Shown here in pieces: positions 23,896-32,485 of a stretch of DNA of 64,000 bases (positions are counted from its first letter, which is position 1; every line of letters starts with the position of its first letter). This DNA is from JALJPB01 sp034111045 (GTDB lineage: Bacteria > Pseudomonadota > Gammaproteobacteria > Enterobacterales > Alteromonadaceae). Position numbers and translations under genes: made by a program. The notes beneath the pieces are model-generated. The model was given only the letters and a program-made list of their open reading frames with translations. It ran no database searches and had not been told where the DNA came from. Where the stretch lies: contig JAWUYA010000005.1 in assembly GCA_034111045.1 (NCBI GenBank), positions 1 through 64,000 on the forward strand, in the 5' to 3' direction.

Positions 23896-24831
23896 ATGCA
23901 AAATAAATTAGCTTTTGTCTTCCCTGGTCAAGGATCTCAAACAGTTGGCATGTTAAGTGACTATACAGAGAACGAAATAGTTCAAAATACATTTTCACAA
24001 GCGTCAAAAGTACTTGGCTATGACCTTTGGCAATTAATTGCACAAGGACCAAGTGATAAATTAAGTCAAACTCATCATACTCAACCCGCATTATTAACTG
24101 CAAGTGTTGCTATGTGGCGATTATGGCAATCTGAGTCAGCACTATTACCAAGTATTATTGCAGGACATAGTTTAGGTGAATATTCAGCGTTAGTTTGTGC
24201 TGAAGTTATCTCATTAGAAGAAGCGGTAGTTTTAGTCGAAAAACGTGGTCAATTGATGCAAGCTTCAGTTCCTGAAGGTATTGGGGCAATGGCGGCAATT
24301 ATAGGCTTAGATAATCAGGTTATCATTGATGCTTGTGCTAAGGCTCAAGATCGAGATGTCGTTTCTGCGGTAAACTTTAACTCTCCTGGCCAGGTGGTTA
24401 TTGCTGGCCATAAAGCTGCTGTCGAAAGAGCCGGTGTGTTATGTAAAGAGGCGGGTGCTAAAAGAGTACTACCCTTACCTGTAAGTGTGCCTTCACACTG
24501 TGCGTTAATGAAAAGTGCCGCAGATAAGTTGGCGCTAGAGCTTGATAAAATAACTTTTAACGCACCAAAAATTTCAGTTATTAATAATGTAGATGTTGCT
24601 GTTGAATCATCTGCAGAGGCTATAAAAATAGCACTAGTTAAACAGTTGTATAGCCCTGTTCGTTGGAGTGAAACTATCAGTAAACTTACGAGCGATGGTA
24701 TAGAGCAAGTTGTAGAAGTTGGCCCGGGCAAGGTATTACAAGGCTTAATTAAACGTATTGATAAATCGGTCACTTGCATTTCAGTTAATAATTCAGACTC
24801 GTTGGCGAATGCCCTTGAAGTATTTAAATAG
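23896..24831 (+). CDS. fabD: malonyl-CoA:ACP transacylase
   Basis: A 311-residue enzyme that loads malonyl groups onto ACP. Visible are the FPGQGSQTVGM oxyanion loop (9-19), the nucleophile S92 in GHSLGEYSALV (same number as in E. coli) and the catalytic His in VPSHCALM (about 201). Full length. It is eight bases ahead of fabG, so co-translated. It lacks the usual upstream partner fabH in this locus. Confidence 0.97.
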   Translation: MQNKLAFVFPGQGSQTVGMLSDYTENEIVQNTFSQASKVLGYDLWQLIAQGPSDKLSQTHHTQPALLTASVAMWRLWQSESALLPSIIAGHSLGEYSALVCAEVISLEEAVVLVEKRGQLMQASVPEGIGAMAAIIGLDNQVIIDACAKAQDRDVVSAVNFNSPGQVVIAGHKAAVERAGVLCKEAGAKRVLPLPVSVPSHCALMKSAADKLALELDKITFNAPKISVINNVDVAVESSAEAIKIALVKQLYSPVRWSETISKLTSDGIEQVVEVGPGKVLQGLIKRIDKSVTCISVNNSDSLANALEVFK

Positions 24832-24839
24832 GATAAATT

Positions 24840-25574
24840 ATGTTTTCATTAAATGGAAAAATAGCATTAGTAACAGGCGCTAGTCGTGGTATTGGTAAAG
24901 CAATTGCTAGTCAACTTCAAAGCCTAGGTGCAACGGTTATTGGTACAGCTACATCGGATCACGGTGCAGAAAAAATTAGTGAGTATTTAGGTGCAGGCAA
25001 TGGATTAGTGCTTAATGTGACGAGTGATGATTCAATTTCAGCTGTATTTTCTACTATTAAAGACAATCATGGTTCAATTGACATTTTAGTTAATAATGCT
25101 GGTATTACTCGCGATAATTTATTTATGCGTATGAAGAATGAAGAATGGGATGACATTATAGGTACTAATCTCTCGTCGGTATTTAAAGTGAGCAAGGCTG
25201 CTATACGTCCTATGATGAAAAAAAGAACAGGTCGTATTATTAATATCGGCTCAGTGGTTGGTTCTATGGGCAATGCTGGTCAAGTTAATTATGCTACGTC
25301 TAAAGCCGGCCTTTTAGGTTTTACTAAATCATTGGCTAGAGAAGTTGCTTCTCGTGGTATTACTGTTAATACTGTTGCTCCTGGATTTATCGATACAGAT
25401 ATGACGCAAACACTTACTGATGAGCAAAAAGAAGGTATTTTCTCACAAGTACCGGCCAACCGTTTAGGTAAACCAGACGAGATTGCTAGTGCAGTTGCCT
25501 TTTTAGCCTCTGATGCAGCGGCTTATATTACTGGCGAGACATTACATGTTAATGGCGGTATGTACATGGTCTAA
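24840..25574 (+). CDS. fabG: 3-oxoacyl-ACP reductase
   Basis: A 244-residue short-chain dehydrogenase/reductase that carries out the NADPH-dependent beta-keto reduction in fatty-acid elongation. The cofactor loop is TGASRGIGKA (12-21) and the catalytic triad S138, Y151 and K155 is numbered exactly as in E. coli; the end AAYITGETLHVNGGMYMV is the usual SDR tail. It follows fabD directly and is separated from acpP by a 160-base gap that holds the acpP promoter. Confidence 0.97.
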   Translation: MFSLNGKIALVTGASRGIGKAIASQLQSLGATVIGTATSDHGAEKISEYLGAGNGLVLNVTSDDSISAVFSTIKDNHGSIDILVNNAGITRDNLFMRMKNEEWDDIIGTNLSSVFKVSKAAIRPMMKKRTGRIINIGSVVGSMGNAGQVNYATSKAGLLGFTKSLAREVASRGITVNTVAPGFIDTDMTQTLTDEQKEGIFSQVPANRLGKPDEIASAVAFLASDAAAYITGETLHVNGGMYMV

Positions 25575-25662
25575 GCCTTTATAGTCAAGGGATTAAGACT
25601 TTTAAATAGATAAAATTAGTATAACCAGCAGGTTAGACCAGTAAAAAAGTAAAATTAGATAC

Positions 25663-25691
25663 TTGCATGGCGACGCATTGGCGAATACACT
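25663..25691 (+). promoter_or_regulatory. putative acpP promoter
   Basis: TTGCAT (25663-25668) and TACACT (25686-25691) lie 17 bases apart, predicting a start near 25698 and a leader of about 39 bases. Together with the terminator after acpP it would make acpP a separate, strongly expressed unit. Confidence 0.55.
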
Positions 25692-25736
25692 ACAGCCAAT
25701 TTGGTATATAAAGCACTTTCTAGTAAAGGAAATAAA

Positions 25737-25970
25737 ATGAGCACAATTGAAGAACGCGTAAAAAAAATCACTATAGAGCAACTTGGTGTTACCGAAGCAG
25801 AAGTTAAAATTAACTCTTCTTTCGTTGATGACCTTGGTGCAGACTCTTTAGATACTGTTGAATTAGTTATGGCATTAGAAGAAGAATTTGATACTGAAAT
25901 TCCTGACGAAGATGCAGAAAAAATTACTACAGTTCAAGCTGCTGTCGATTACGTTACTGCTAACCAGTAA
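25737..25970 (+). CDS. acpP: acyl carrier protein
   Basis: A 77-residue acidic four-helix carrier. The 4'-phosphopantetheine is attached at S37 in DDLGADSLDTVELVMAL. The start is ATG 25737, with AAAGGA seven to twelve bases upstream; an in-frame upstream start at 25701 would add 12 residues not found in any ACP and is rejected. It is flanked by its own promoter and a strong terminator. Confidence 0.98.
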   Translation: MSTIEERVKKITIEQLGVTEAEVKINSSFVDDLGADSLDTVELVMALEEEFDTEIPDEDAEKITTVQAAVDYVTANQ

Positions 25971-26019
25971 TCACTCGATGTAAGTACGTGATTAACGTAT
26001 TGCTTAAACATGTAAATAG

Positions 26020-26063
26020 GGCGGTATTACTTATATTCCAAATATAGTGTAACCGCCTTTTTT
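26020..26063 (+). terminator. intrinsic terminator after acpP
   Basis: A long, slightly bulged stem starting GGCGGT (26020-26025) and ending ACCGCC (26052-26057), closed by TATATT/AATATA, followed by six T (26058-26063). It lies 50 bases past the acpP stop and before fabF. Confidence 0.88.
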
Positions 26064-26111
26064 AATTATTCAACATTATTACCGTTTGGTATAATTAAAG
26101 GCAAACCTCTT

Positions 26112-27344
26112 ATGAGACGTGTTGTAGTTACCGGTATTGGTATGCTAAGCCCTTTGGGCAATGACCCTCAAACCACTTGGCAAAACTTGCTTTTAGGTAA
26201 AAGTGGTATAAGTAATATTGATCACTTTGATACTTCAGATTATCCAACAAAATTTGCTGGCCTGATCAATAACTTTAATGCTCAAGATTATATGGAAAGA
26301 AAAGAAGCCAAAAAAATGGATCTTTTTATTCAATATGGTGTGGCTGCGGGCGTACAAGCTTTTAAAGACTCAGGTTTAGAAATTGGCGAACATAACGCTC
26401 ATCGTATTGGTGTAGCTGTTGGTGCAGGTATTGGTGGCTTAGGCTTAATCGAGTCTGGCTATGATAAAATGCTTAAAAGCGGTCCTCGTAAATTATCACC
26501 ATTTTTTGTGCCTTCAACCATCATTAATATGATTGCTGGTCATATATCTATTATGTTCGGTCTTAAAGGACCTAATATATCAATTGTCACAGCTTGTACT
26601 AGTGGTGTACATAATATAGGCCATGCAGCTCGTATGATAGCTTATGGTGATGCTGATGCAATTGTTGCTGGTGGTGCTGAAAAAGGTTCTACTCAATTAG
26701 GTATGGGAGGCTTTGGTGCGGCACGAGCGCTTTCAACTCGTAATGATGCCCCTCAACAAGCTTCACGACCTTGGGATAAAGACCGTGATGGCTTTGTACT
26801 TGGTGATGGTGCAGGTGTTATTGTCGTTGAAGAATATGAACATGCTAAAGCGCGTGGTGCTAAAATTTATGCTGAGCTTGTTGGCTTTGGTATGAGTGGT
26901 GATGCTTATCATATGACCTCTCCTCCCAGCGATGGCGCTGGAGCTGCCCTTGCTATGAAAAATGCCATCAATGATGCAAAAGTTGATATAAATAAAATTG
27001 GCTATATTAATGCCCACGGTACATCCACATCAGCGGGAGATATTGCCGAAACTAATGCGGTTAAATCGGTATTTGGTGAGCAAGCTTATAAGTTAATGAT
27101 GGGGTCGACTAAATCAATGACAGGCCATCTACTAGGGGCAGCAGGAGCAGTTGAAGCTATTTTTAGTATTCAAGCCCTTGTCAATAATGCCGTCCCACCA
27201 ACAATTAACTTGGATAACCCTGATGAAGGTTGTGATTTAGATTATATTGCGGGTAGTGCTCGTGACGTCAACTTAGACTATGTATTATGTAATTCATTTG
27301 GTTTTGGCGGTACAAACGGCTCATTAATTTTTAAACGAGTTTAA
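26112..27344 (+). CDS. fabF: beta-ketoacyl-ACP synthase II
   Basis: A 410-residue condensing enzyme. The nucleophile is C162 in VTACTSGVHNIG, with the histidines in NAHGTSTSAGD (about 299-309) and SMTGHLLGAAG (about 332-342) completing the Cys-His-His triad of the KAS I/II class; the end NSFGFGGTNGSLIFKRV is typical. It elongates acyl-ACP and, in cold-adapted bacteria, helps set cis-vaccenate content. ATG start. It is insulated by terminators on both sides, so it may have its own promoter in the 141-base acpP-fabF gap. Confidence 0.97.
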   Translation: MRRVVVTGIGMLSPLGNDPQTTWQNLLLGKSGISNIDHFDTSDYPTKFAGLINNFNAQDYMERKEAKKMDLFIQYGVAAGVQAFKDSGLEIGEHNAHRIGVAVGAGIGGLGLIESGYDKMLKSGPRKLSPFFVPSTIINMIAGHISIMFGLKGPNISIVTACTSGVHNIGHAARMIAYGDADAIVAGGAEKGSTQLGMGGFGAARALSTRNDAPQQASRPWDKDRDGFVLGDGAGVIVVEEYEHAKARGAKIYAELVGFGMSGDAYHMTSPPSDGAGAALAMKNAINDAKVDINKIGYINAHGTSTSAGDIAETNAVKSVFGEQAYKLMMGSTKSMTGHLLGAAGAVEAIFSIQALVNNAVPPTINLDNPDEGCDLDYIAGSARDVNLDYVLCNSFGFGGTNGSLIFKRV

Positions 27345-27394
27345 CGATTAATTATTTTACTTTATTTAATTAAGTTATTTATAACTTGAAATCA

Positions 27395-27440
27395 AAAAAT
27401 AAAGCCTGAATACTCTCTTTAGTATTCAGGCTTTATTTTT
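27395..27440 (+). terminator. strong intrinsic terminator between fabF and pabC
   Basis: A 20-base perfect stem (27395-27414 with 27421-27440), core AAAGCCTGAATACT, around a six-base loop, with A-tract before and T-tract after. It is 50 bases past fabF and only 15 bases before the pabC start, so pabC must depend on read-through or on anti-termination. Confidence 0.92.
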
Positions 27441-27455
27441 ATTTGAGGCAACGCA

Positions 27456-28241
27456 GTGCTTTATTGTTCTATTAATGGTCTACAAGTCAATCTTTTATCG
27501 GTCAAAAATCGTGGACTTAACTATGGTGATGGTTTATTCACTACAGCCAAAATTTTTAATGGTGAAATTGAAATGTTGGACCATCATCTTCAGCGTTTAG
27601 AGGATGGTTGTGCCTGGCTTAACATTCCAATGGTATCATTAAGTGAACTGACTCAAGAGTTGAAAGCTGTTGCCTTACCTCATTTAAAAGCGGTGATTAA
27701 AATTGTCATAACAGCTGGGGAAGGTGGTCGAGGGTATTCACGTATTGGTATCAGTCCACCGTCTGTTATTATTAATATTTCATCATTCCCTGAGCATTAT
27801 GATTATTGGCAAACAAAAGGGATCAACTTGGGTATCAGTCAATTACAACTTGGTGTTAATCCCATGCTCGGTGGCTTAAAGCACCTTAATCGTTTAGAAC
27901 AAGTGTTAATTAGACAAGAGTTAGATCAAAGAGATGAAGACGACTTATTAGTCACTAATATTGATGGTTATGTCGTAGAAAGTAGCTGTGCCAATGTGTT
28001 TTGGTTAATTGATGGTAAGCTCAATACACCTAAAATCTCCAGCTCAGGCATTGCTGGATTGATGAGAGCGAAGATATTGGCTAAGATGCCAGAAACTATT
28101 ATCAAAGATTTTACTATAAACGACTTAGAACAAGTTCAAGCAATGTTTATTTGTAATTCTGTGATGGGTATAGTACCGATAGAAATATTTAATGGCAAAC
28201 GGTTATCTCTCGATAAAGTCAATAGTTTTAAATGCTTGTAG
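27456..28241 (+). CDS. pabC: aminodeoxychorismate lyase
   Basis: A 261-residue class IV PLP enzyme giving 4-aminobenzoate and pyruvate in folate synthesis. The Schiff-base Lys is K142 in GGLKHLNRLEQVLIRQELDQ, the best-conserved PabC block; NRGLNYGDGLFTTAKI near the N-terminus is the other. The start is GTG 27456 with a weak TGAGG upstream. It sits in the standard place before mltG and tmk, just after the strong fabF terminator. Confidence 0.95.
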   Translation: MLYCSINGLQVNLLSVKNRGLNYGDGLFTTAKIFNGEIEMLDHHLQRLEDGCAWLNIPMVSLSELTQELKAVALPHLKAVIKIVITAGEGGRGYSRIGISPPSVIINISSFPEHYDYWQTKGINLGISQLQLGVNPMLGGLKHLNRLEQVLIRQELDQRDEDDLLVTNIDGYVVESSCANVFWLIDGKLNTPKISSSGIAGLMRAKILAKMPETIIKDFTINDLEQVQAMFICNSVMGIVPIEIFNGKRLSLDKVNSFKCL

Positions 28242-28260
28242 ACAGCTAAGGAAAATTCTT

Positions 28261-29259
28261 TTGTTCAAAAAAATAGTCATATATTTCACTCTTTTAATCC
28301 TACTATTTGTCGGTGGCTTTATCTATTTGCTCGATCAACAAATGAATAAACCGATTCATTTAAACGTACCTACTATGGTTACAGTTAAACCGGGTTTATC
28401 ACTGTCCTCTTTTTCGACCGACTTGGTTAATAAAGGATGGATAGACAATCGTTTTTGGCTAAGAACTTACGCTAGGTTATACCCAGAAAATTCTAATATA
28501 AAAACGGGCACCTTTAAAGTAAAAGCTAATATTGCACTCAAAGAGCTACTTCAACAGTTGGTACTAGGAAAAGAGCACCAATTTACTATCACTTTTGTTG
28601 AAGGCTCTACGTTTAAAGAGTGGCTTGAAAAGCTTAAAAACCAGTCTCAGCTAACTCATCATCTCTCAGGTAAGTCGATAAAACAAATAGCTCAACTTCT
28701 TGATATCAAACAAGCGAATCCTGAAGGCTGGTTTTTCCCAGAAACATATGCATTTACTAAAGGGACTACTGATCTCTCTCTATTAAAGAGGGCGCATAAC
28801 GAGATGCGCAATAAATTGGATGATTTATGGCAAAAGCGAGTAGAAAACTTACCCTATAAAAATGCATTTGAAGCACTTATCATGGCGTCGATTATCGAAA
28901 AAGAAACCAGTGTGGTTGATGAAATGCCAGTGATTTCTTCAGTCTTTGTTAACCGCCTAAGAAAAAATATGCGTTTACAAACAGATCCCACTATTATTTA
29001 TGGTTTAGGCGAGCGTTATAAAGGTAATATTAAAAGAGTCCATAAAAGAGAGAGAACAGCTTACAATACTTATCGAATTAATGGACTACCCCCAACACCT
29101 ATTGCTATGCCCGGAATATTAGCCTTACAGGCGGTATTGAACCCTGATACTACTGACTTTTTATATTTTGTTAGTATGGGTAATGGCAAACATATCTTTA
29201 CCAGTAATTTAAAGGATCATAATGCTGCAGTGGTAAAATATCAGTTAGGTAAAAAATAG
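28261..29259 (+). CDS. mltG: endolytic murein transglycosylase MltG
   Basis: A 332-residue inner-membrane protein (YceG/MltG) that cuts nascent glycan strands. One N-terminal membrane helix (about 4-24, IVIYFTLLILLFVGGFIYLL), a LysM-like domain (about 36-95) and the YceG catalytic domain with E213 in ASIIEKETSV. I take TTG 28261, with AAGGAA about seven bases upstream, as the start; an in-frame ATG at 28192 would overlap pabC by 50 bases and place 23 charged residues before the membrane helix. The gene follows pabC by 19 bases and precedes tmk by 55. Confidence 0.92.
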   Translation: MFKKIVIYFTLLILLFVGGFIYLLDQQMNKPIHLNVPTMVTVKPGLSLSSFSTDLVNKGWIDNRFWLRTYARLYPENSNIKTGTFKVKANIALKELLQQLVLGKEHQFTITFVEGSTFKEWLEKLKNQSQLTHHLSGKSIKQIAQLLDIKQANPEGWFFPETYAFTKGTTDLSLLKRAHNEMRNKLDDLWQKRVENLPYKNAFEALIMASIIEKETSVVDEMPVISSVFVNRLRKNMRLQTDPTIIYGLGERYKGNIKRVHKRERTAYNTYRINGLPPTPIAMPGILALQAVLNPDTTDFLYFVSMGNGKHIFTSNLKDHNAAVVKYQLGKK

Positions 29260-29314
29260 ATTTAAGAACTCTGGTGTTGTCTATGGTGTTATTAACGTTA
29301 AAGCGGGATATGAA

Positions 29315-29941
29315 ATGAGTTTAGGAAAATTTATTGTTGTTGAGGGTATGGAAGGCGCTGGTAAATCATCTGCAGTTGCTGTTATTGAACAGGTATTGAG
29401 CCAAAATAATATTAAATTTATTAATACTCGAGAGCCCGGAGGTACGCCGTTAGCAGAGTCATTAAGAGACATTGTCAAGTCAGCTGCCCATCAAGAAAAA
29501 CTGACCCACGAAACCGAGTTATTACTTATGTATGCGAGTCGTAGTCAATTACTCGAAAATCGTATTTTCCCGGCATTAAATGCCGGACAATGGGTTATTG
29601 GTGATCGCCATGATTTAAGCTCTCGAGCATATCAAGGTGGTGGGAGAGAGATTGATGAGCAAGTCATTGCTACTATTGCTGATATTACTCTAAAAGGTTT
29701 TAAACCAAATCTGACCCTTTATCTCGATATTTCACCAAAAGTGGGATTGTCTCGGGCTAGTGCCAGAGGTAAGTTAGATAGAATTGAGCAAGAAAAGATT
29801 GATTTTTTTGAACGGGTACACGATAAATATTGCCAGTTAGCAAATGCTGATGATGATATTATTACGATAGATGCGGAACAGACTATGGATATAGTGCATC
29901 AAGATATTCGCATTGCACTAAATTCATTTTTAAATGCTTAG
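29315..29941 (+). CDS. tmk: thymidylate kinase
   Basis: A 208-residue kinase that phosphorylates dTMP. P-loop G11-M-E-G-A-G-K17-S, the DR(H) motif GDRHDLSSRAYQGGGR (about 96-111) and the lid SARGKLDRIE (about 149-158) are present; the acidic residue in the P-loop and the basic lid indicate the E. coli type (type II). ATG start with a GGGAT-type site upstream. It is followed 22 bases later by holB. Confidence 0.97.
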   Translation: MSLGKFIVVEGMEGAGKSSAVAVIEQVLSQNNIKFINTREPGGTPLAESLRDIVKSAAHQEKLTHETELLLMYASRSQLLENRIFPALNAGQWVIGDRHDLSSRAYQGGGREIDEQVIATIADITLKGFKPNLTLYLDISPKVGLSRASARGKLDRIEQEKIDFFERVHDKYCQLANADDDIITIDAEQTMDIVHQDIRIALNSFLNA

Positions 29942-29963
29942 TTTTTCTTAAAAGGCATAGTTA

Positions 29964-30932
29964 ATGAAACCTTGGTTGATAGAGCAGCAAATATTGTTAT
30001 CAAATCAGATTATTGATAACCGTTTACCCCATGCTATTTTAATGAGTGGTGTTGAAGGTGCAGGTAAGCAAGAACTTGCGCAGTGGCTGATTAAAATACT
30101 ACTTTGCCAGCAAACGATTAAACACCATGACAACCATGTGCTGAACGCATGTGGCCAATGCAAAACGTGTCAGTTATACCAAAGCCAAACTTATCCAGAT
30201 CATGTTATGGTTGATAGTCAAACAAAAACTATTGGCATTGATGATATTCGTTTCGCCAGTCGTTTTCTTGAAAAAACTGCACATATGGGTATTCATAAAA
30301 CGGTATTAATCTCTATGGCTGAAAAAATGACGATTGCCGCAGCCAATGCATTATTGAAAACACTTGAAGAACCTACTGATAATAGCGTCATTGTTTTATT
30401 AACTTGTGATGTAGACAATTTATTGCCAACGATCATCAGCCGGAGTCGTTTGTATACTATCAGACCCCCTGTTGGCAAGAACTTGTTAGACGGACTAGCT
30501 ATTGTAGGCCATAAAAATGATCAGCAAAAAAAAACTGAACAGTTTATTAATCTAACGCATTTACCTGAGATGAGCGATAAAAGTAAACAACAAGAGTTTA
30601 TTGAATTTCAAGATGGATTTTTTACTTATCTGGTAACCCATCAAACTAAACATTTAAAACCGCTAGCGGAACAAACTGAAGCATTACGTTGGTTGGAAAA
30701 AATACTCGTTAATTTAATGAGAAGCCAATATAACTGGGCTGAATATGATCTTGATGATAATTTTTTACAAACACTTGAGCAAAAACTACGGCCTGATATT
30801 ATTTGGCAGATATACCAAGAGACGGTACAAACTCATAAACAAATCAAATTCTATAGCCAAATTAATAGTGCATTTACGATGGAAAAATTGTTCGTTGATA
30901 TTGGTGAACTGACTACGAGTCTAATAGATTAA
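29964..30932 (+). CDS. holB: DNA polymerase III subunit delta prime
   Basis: A 322-residue clamp-loader subunit. It shows the P-loop-like GVEGAGKQ (29-36), the zinc module with C48, C63, C66 and C69 (ACGQCKTCQL), the LKTLEEPT box and the SRC-like ISRSRLY motif. It holds the DnaX complex and contributes the arginine finger but does not hydrolyse ATP itself. ATG start. Placed between tmk and pilZ, the common order in gammaproteobacteria. Confidence 0.95.
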   Translation: MKPWLIEQQILLSNQIIDNRLPHAILMSGVEGAGKQELAQWLIKILLCQQTIKHHDNHVLNACGQCKTCQLYQSQTYPDHVMVDSQTKTIGIDDIRFASRFLEKTAHMGIHKTVLISMAEKMTIAAANALLKTLEEPTDNSVIVLLTCDVDNLLPTIISRSRLYTIRPPVGKNLLDGLAIVGHKNDQQKKTEQFINLTHLPEMSDKSKQQEFIEFQDGFFTYLVTHQTKHLKPLAEQTEALRWLEKILVNLMRSQYNWAEYDLDDNFLQTLEQKLRPDIIWQIYQETVQTHKQIKFYSQINSAFTMEKLFVDIGELTTSLID

Positions 30933-30952
30933 TAAGCACATAAAGGATAACC

Positions 30953-31279
30953 ATGAAAAAATTATATATTGAGTTTTCAACAGACAGAGACTTATATGAA
31001 TCTTTTATGCCTTTTTTAAAAGGTGGCGGTTTATTTATTCGTTCATCTCAAGTTATTGAATTAGAAACTGAAGTTGCACTTGAAGTATTGCTGCCTGATT
31101 CATTAGAAAAATCGTTTGTTAAAGGTGTTGTTTGCTGGTTAACGCCCGTAGGCGCCCAGAATGGTACACCAGCTGGTGTCGGCATTAGTTTTACCGATGA
31201 TCCTGATAAAATTCGTTTTCAAATAGAAAAAGCGATAGCTCGACATTTGAATTCATCAGATCCAACGTTAACTATGTAA
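30953..31279 (+). CDS. pilZ: type IV pilus PilZ protein
   Basis: A 108-residue single PilZ domain. Its place between holB and tatD is that of the PilZ of Pseudomonas and Xanthomonas that is needed for type IV pilus formation. The N-terminal RxxxR and the DxSxxG c-di-GMP motifs are not seen (the region reads FLKGGGLFIRSS), so it belongs to the non-c-di-GMP-binding subgroup that works through PilB and FimX. ATG start with AAAGGA upstream. Cytoplasmic. Confidence 0.9.
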   Translation: MKKLYIEFSTDRDLYESFMPFLKGGGLFIRSSQVIELETEVALEVLLPDSLEKSFVKGVVCWLTPVGAQNGTPAGVGISFTDDPDKIRFQIEKAIARHLNSSDPTLTM

Positions 31280-31324
31280 TTGCATGGTAAAGTAATAGGG
31301 AATTTTAATTTTGGAGAATCTTAA

Positions 31325-32095
31325 TTGTTTATAGACTCACATTGTCATTTAGATCGCTTAAATTTAAATGAATTCGACAATAATTTAGATAATGTTATTC
31401 AAGCAGCGAGCGATGTTAAAGTGACTGAAATTTTATGTGTCAGTGTAACACTCGAAGATTTTCCTTCTATGGTTGAAAAAACTAAAGCTTATAAAAACAT
31501 TTACCTTTCATGTGGTACTCATCCTTTAAATCAAGAAAATAAAGTTGATGAAAATACATTGTTGACTTTAGCTCAACATGAAAATGTTATTGCGGTAGGT
31601 GAAACTGGACTAGATTATTTTTATGCACCAGAAACCAAGACGTTGCAATTAGACTCTTTTATAAAGCATATACATGTCGCTAAAAAGTTAAATAAGCCTT
31701 TAATTATTCATACTCGGGATGCGCAAGAAGATACCTTAGCTATTTTACGTGAGGAAGGAGCTGAACAAATCGGCGGTATTCTTCATTGTTTTACTGAAAG
31801 TTGGGAAATGGCAGAACAAGCCATTGCCATGGGCTTTTACATTTCATTCTCAGGAATAGTTACTTTTAAAAATGCAAGTGCACTTAGAGAGGTGGCAAAA
31901 AAAGTGCCCGATGATAGGTTTTTAATTGAAACAGATGCCCCATATCTTGCGCCTGTTCCTTACCGTGGTAAACAAAATCAACCCGCTTATGTCATAGAAG
32001 TTGCTAAACACTTAGCCAGTATTCGAGGACAATCCTTAGAAACAATTGCTAAGTTATCCACTGATAATTTCAATCGTCTTTTTTCTTTAAAATGA
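31325..32095 (+). CDS. ycfH: TatD family metal-dependent hydrolase (YcfH)
   Basis: A 256-residue TIM-barrel hydrolase of the TatD DNase family. The metal ligands are visible: H6 and H8 in FIDSHCHLD, E in VGETGLDYF (about 93), H in IIHTRDA (about 128), H in LHCFTES (about 153) and D in ETDAPYL (about 203). E. coli YcfH is the ortholog at this locus; a DNA or RNA nuclease role is inferred from TatD. The start is TTG 31325 with GGAG about eight bases upstream; no in-frame ATG is available. Confidence 0.95.
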   Translation: MFIDSHCHLDRLNLNEFDNNLDNVIQAASDVKVTEILCVSVTLEDFPSMVEKTKAYKNIYLSCGTHPLNQENKVDENTLLTLAQHENVIAVGETGLDYFYAPETKTLQLDSFIKHIHVAKKLNKPLIIHTRDAQEDTLAILREEGAEQIGGILHCFTESWEMAEQAIAMGFYISFSGIVTFKNASALREVAKKVPDDRFLIETDAPYLAPVPYRGKQNQPAYVIEVAKHLASIRGQSLETIAKLSTDNFNRLFSLK

Positions 32096-32485
32096 TAACT
32101 CAATTAAATTTAGCATGTTAAATAATAAAGGGCCCGAAACTTATACTAATTTCGGGCCCAAGGGTTGGTTCAATGAGTAAACCGCGTGCTAATAACCAAG
32201 GAATGTGCGAGCATTTAATTGGATTAATCAACTTTGTATCAATAAGTGTAGTGTAAATTTAATTTATTGCTAACTTTAGTTTTTATTTTTTAACTAATTG
32301 ATTTATATTGTTATAAAGAAATTTTTCCGTTGGGCTCTTACTTTTTTAAATGGTTTTATATTAACTGATCACCTGATAACTACAGGTTTTCAACAACGTA
32401 TTATCTACCAATAATTACTGTTACATTGTTGATTAAGTTGTTATGGTAATTTTTACAATGGTTTACTGATAAGAATAATAATTAC
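32096..32485. other. 390-base intergenic region between ycfH and the SpmAB-like gene
   Basis: Besides the hairpin at 32130-32159 it is featureless AT-rich DNA (several T and A runs around 32270-32340). It should contain the promoter of the SpmAB-like gene. No open frame worth calling. Confidence 0.5.
32130..32159 (+). terminator. hairpin closing the rluC-ycfH cluster
   Basis: Perfect ten-base arms GGGCCCGAAA (32130-32139) and TTTCGGGCCC (32150-32159) with a ten-base loop, 34 bases after the ycfH stop. A U-tract is lacking, so it may need Rho or act as a 3' stabiliser. Confidence 0.55.
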
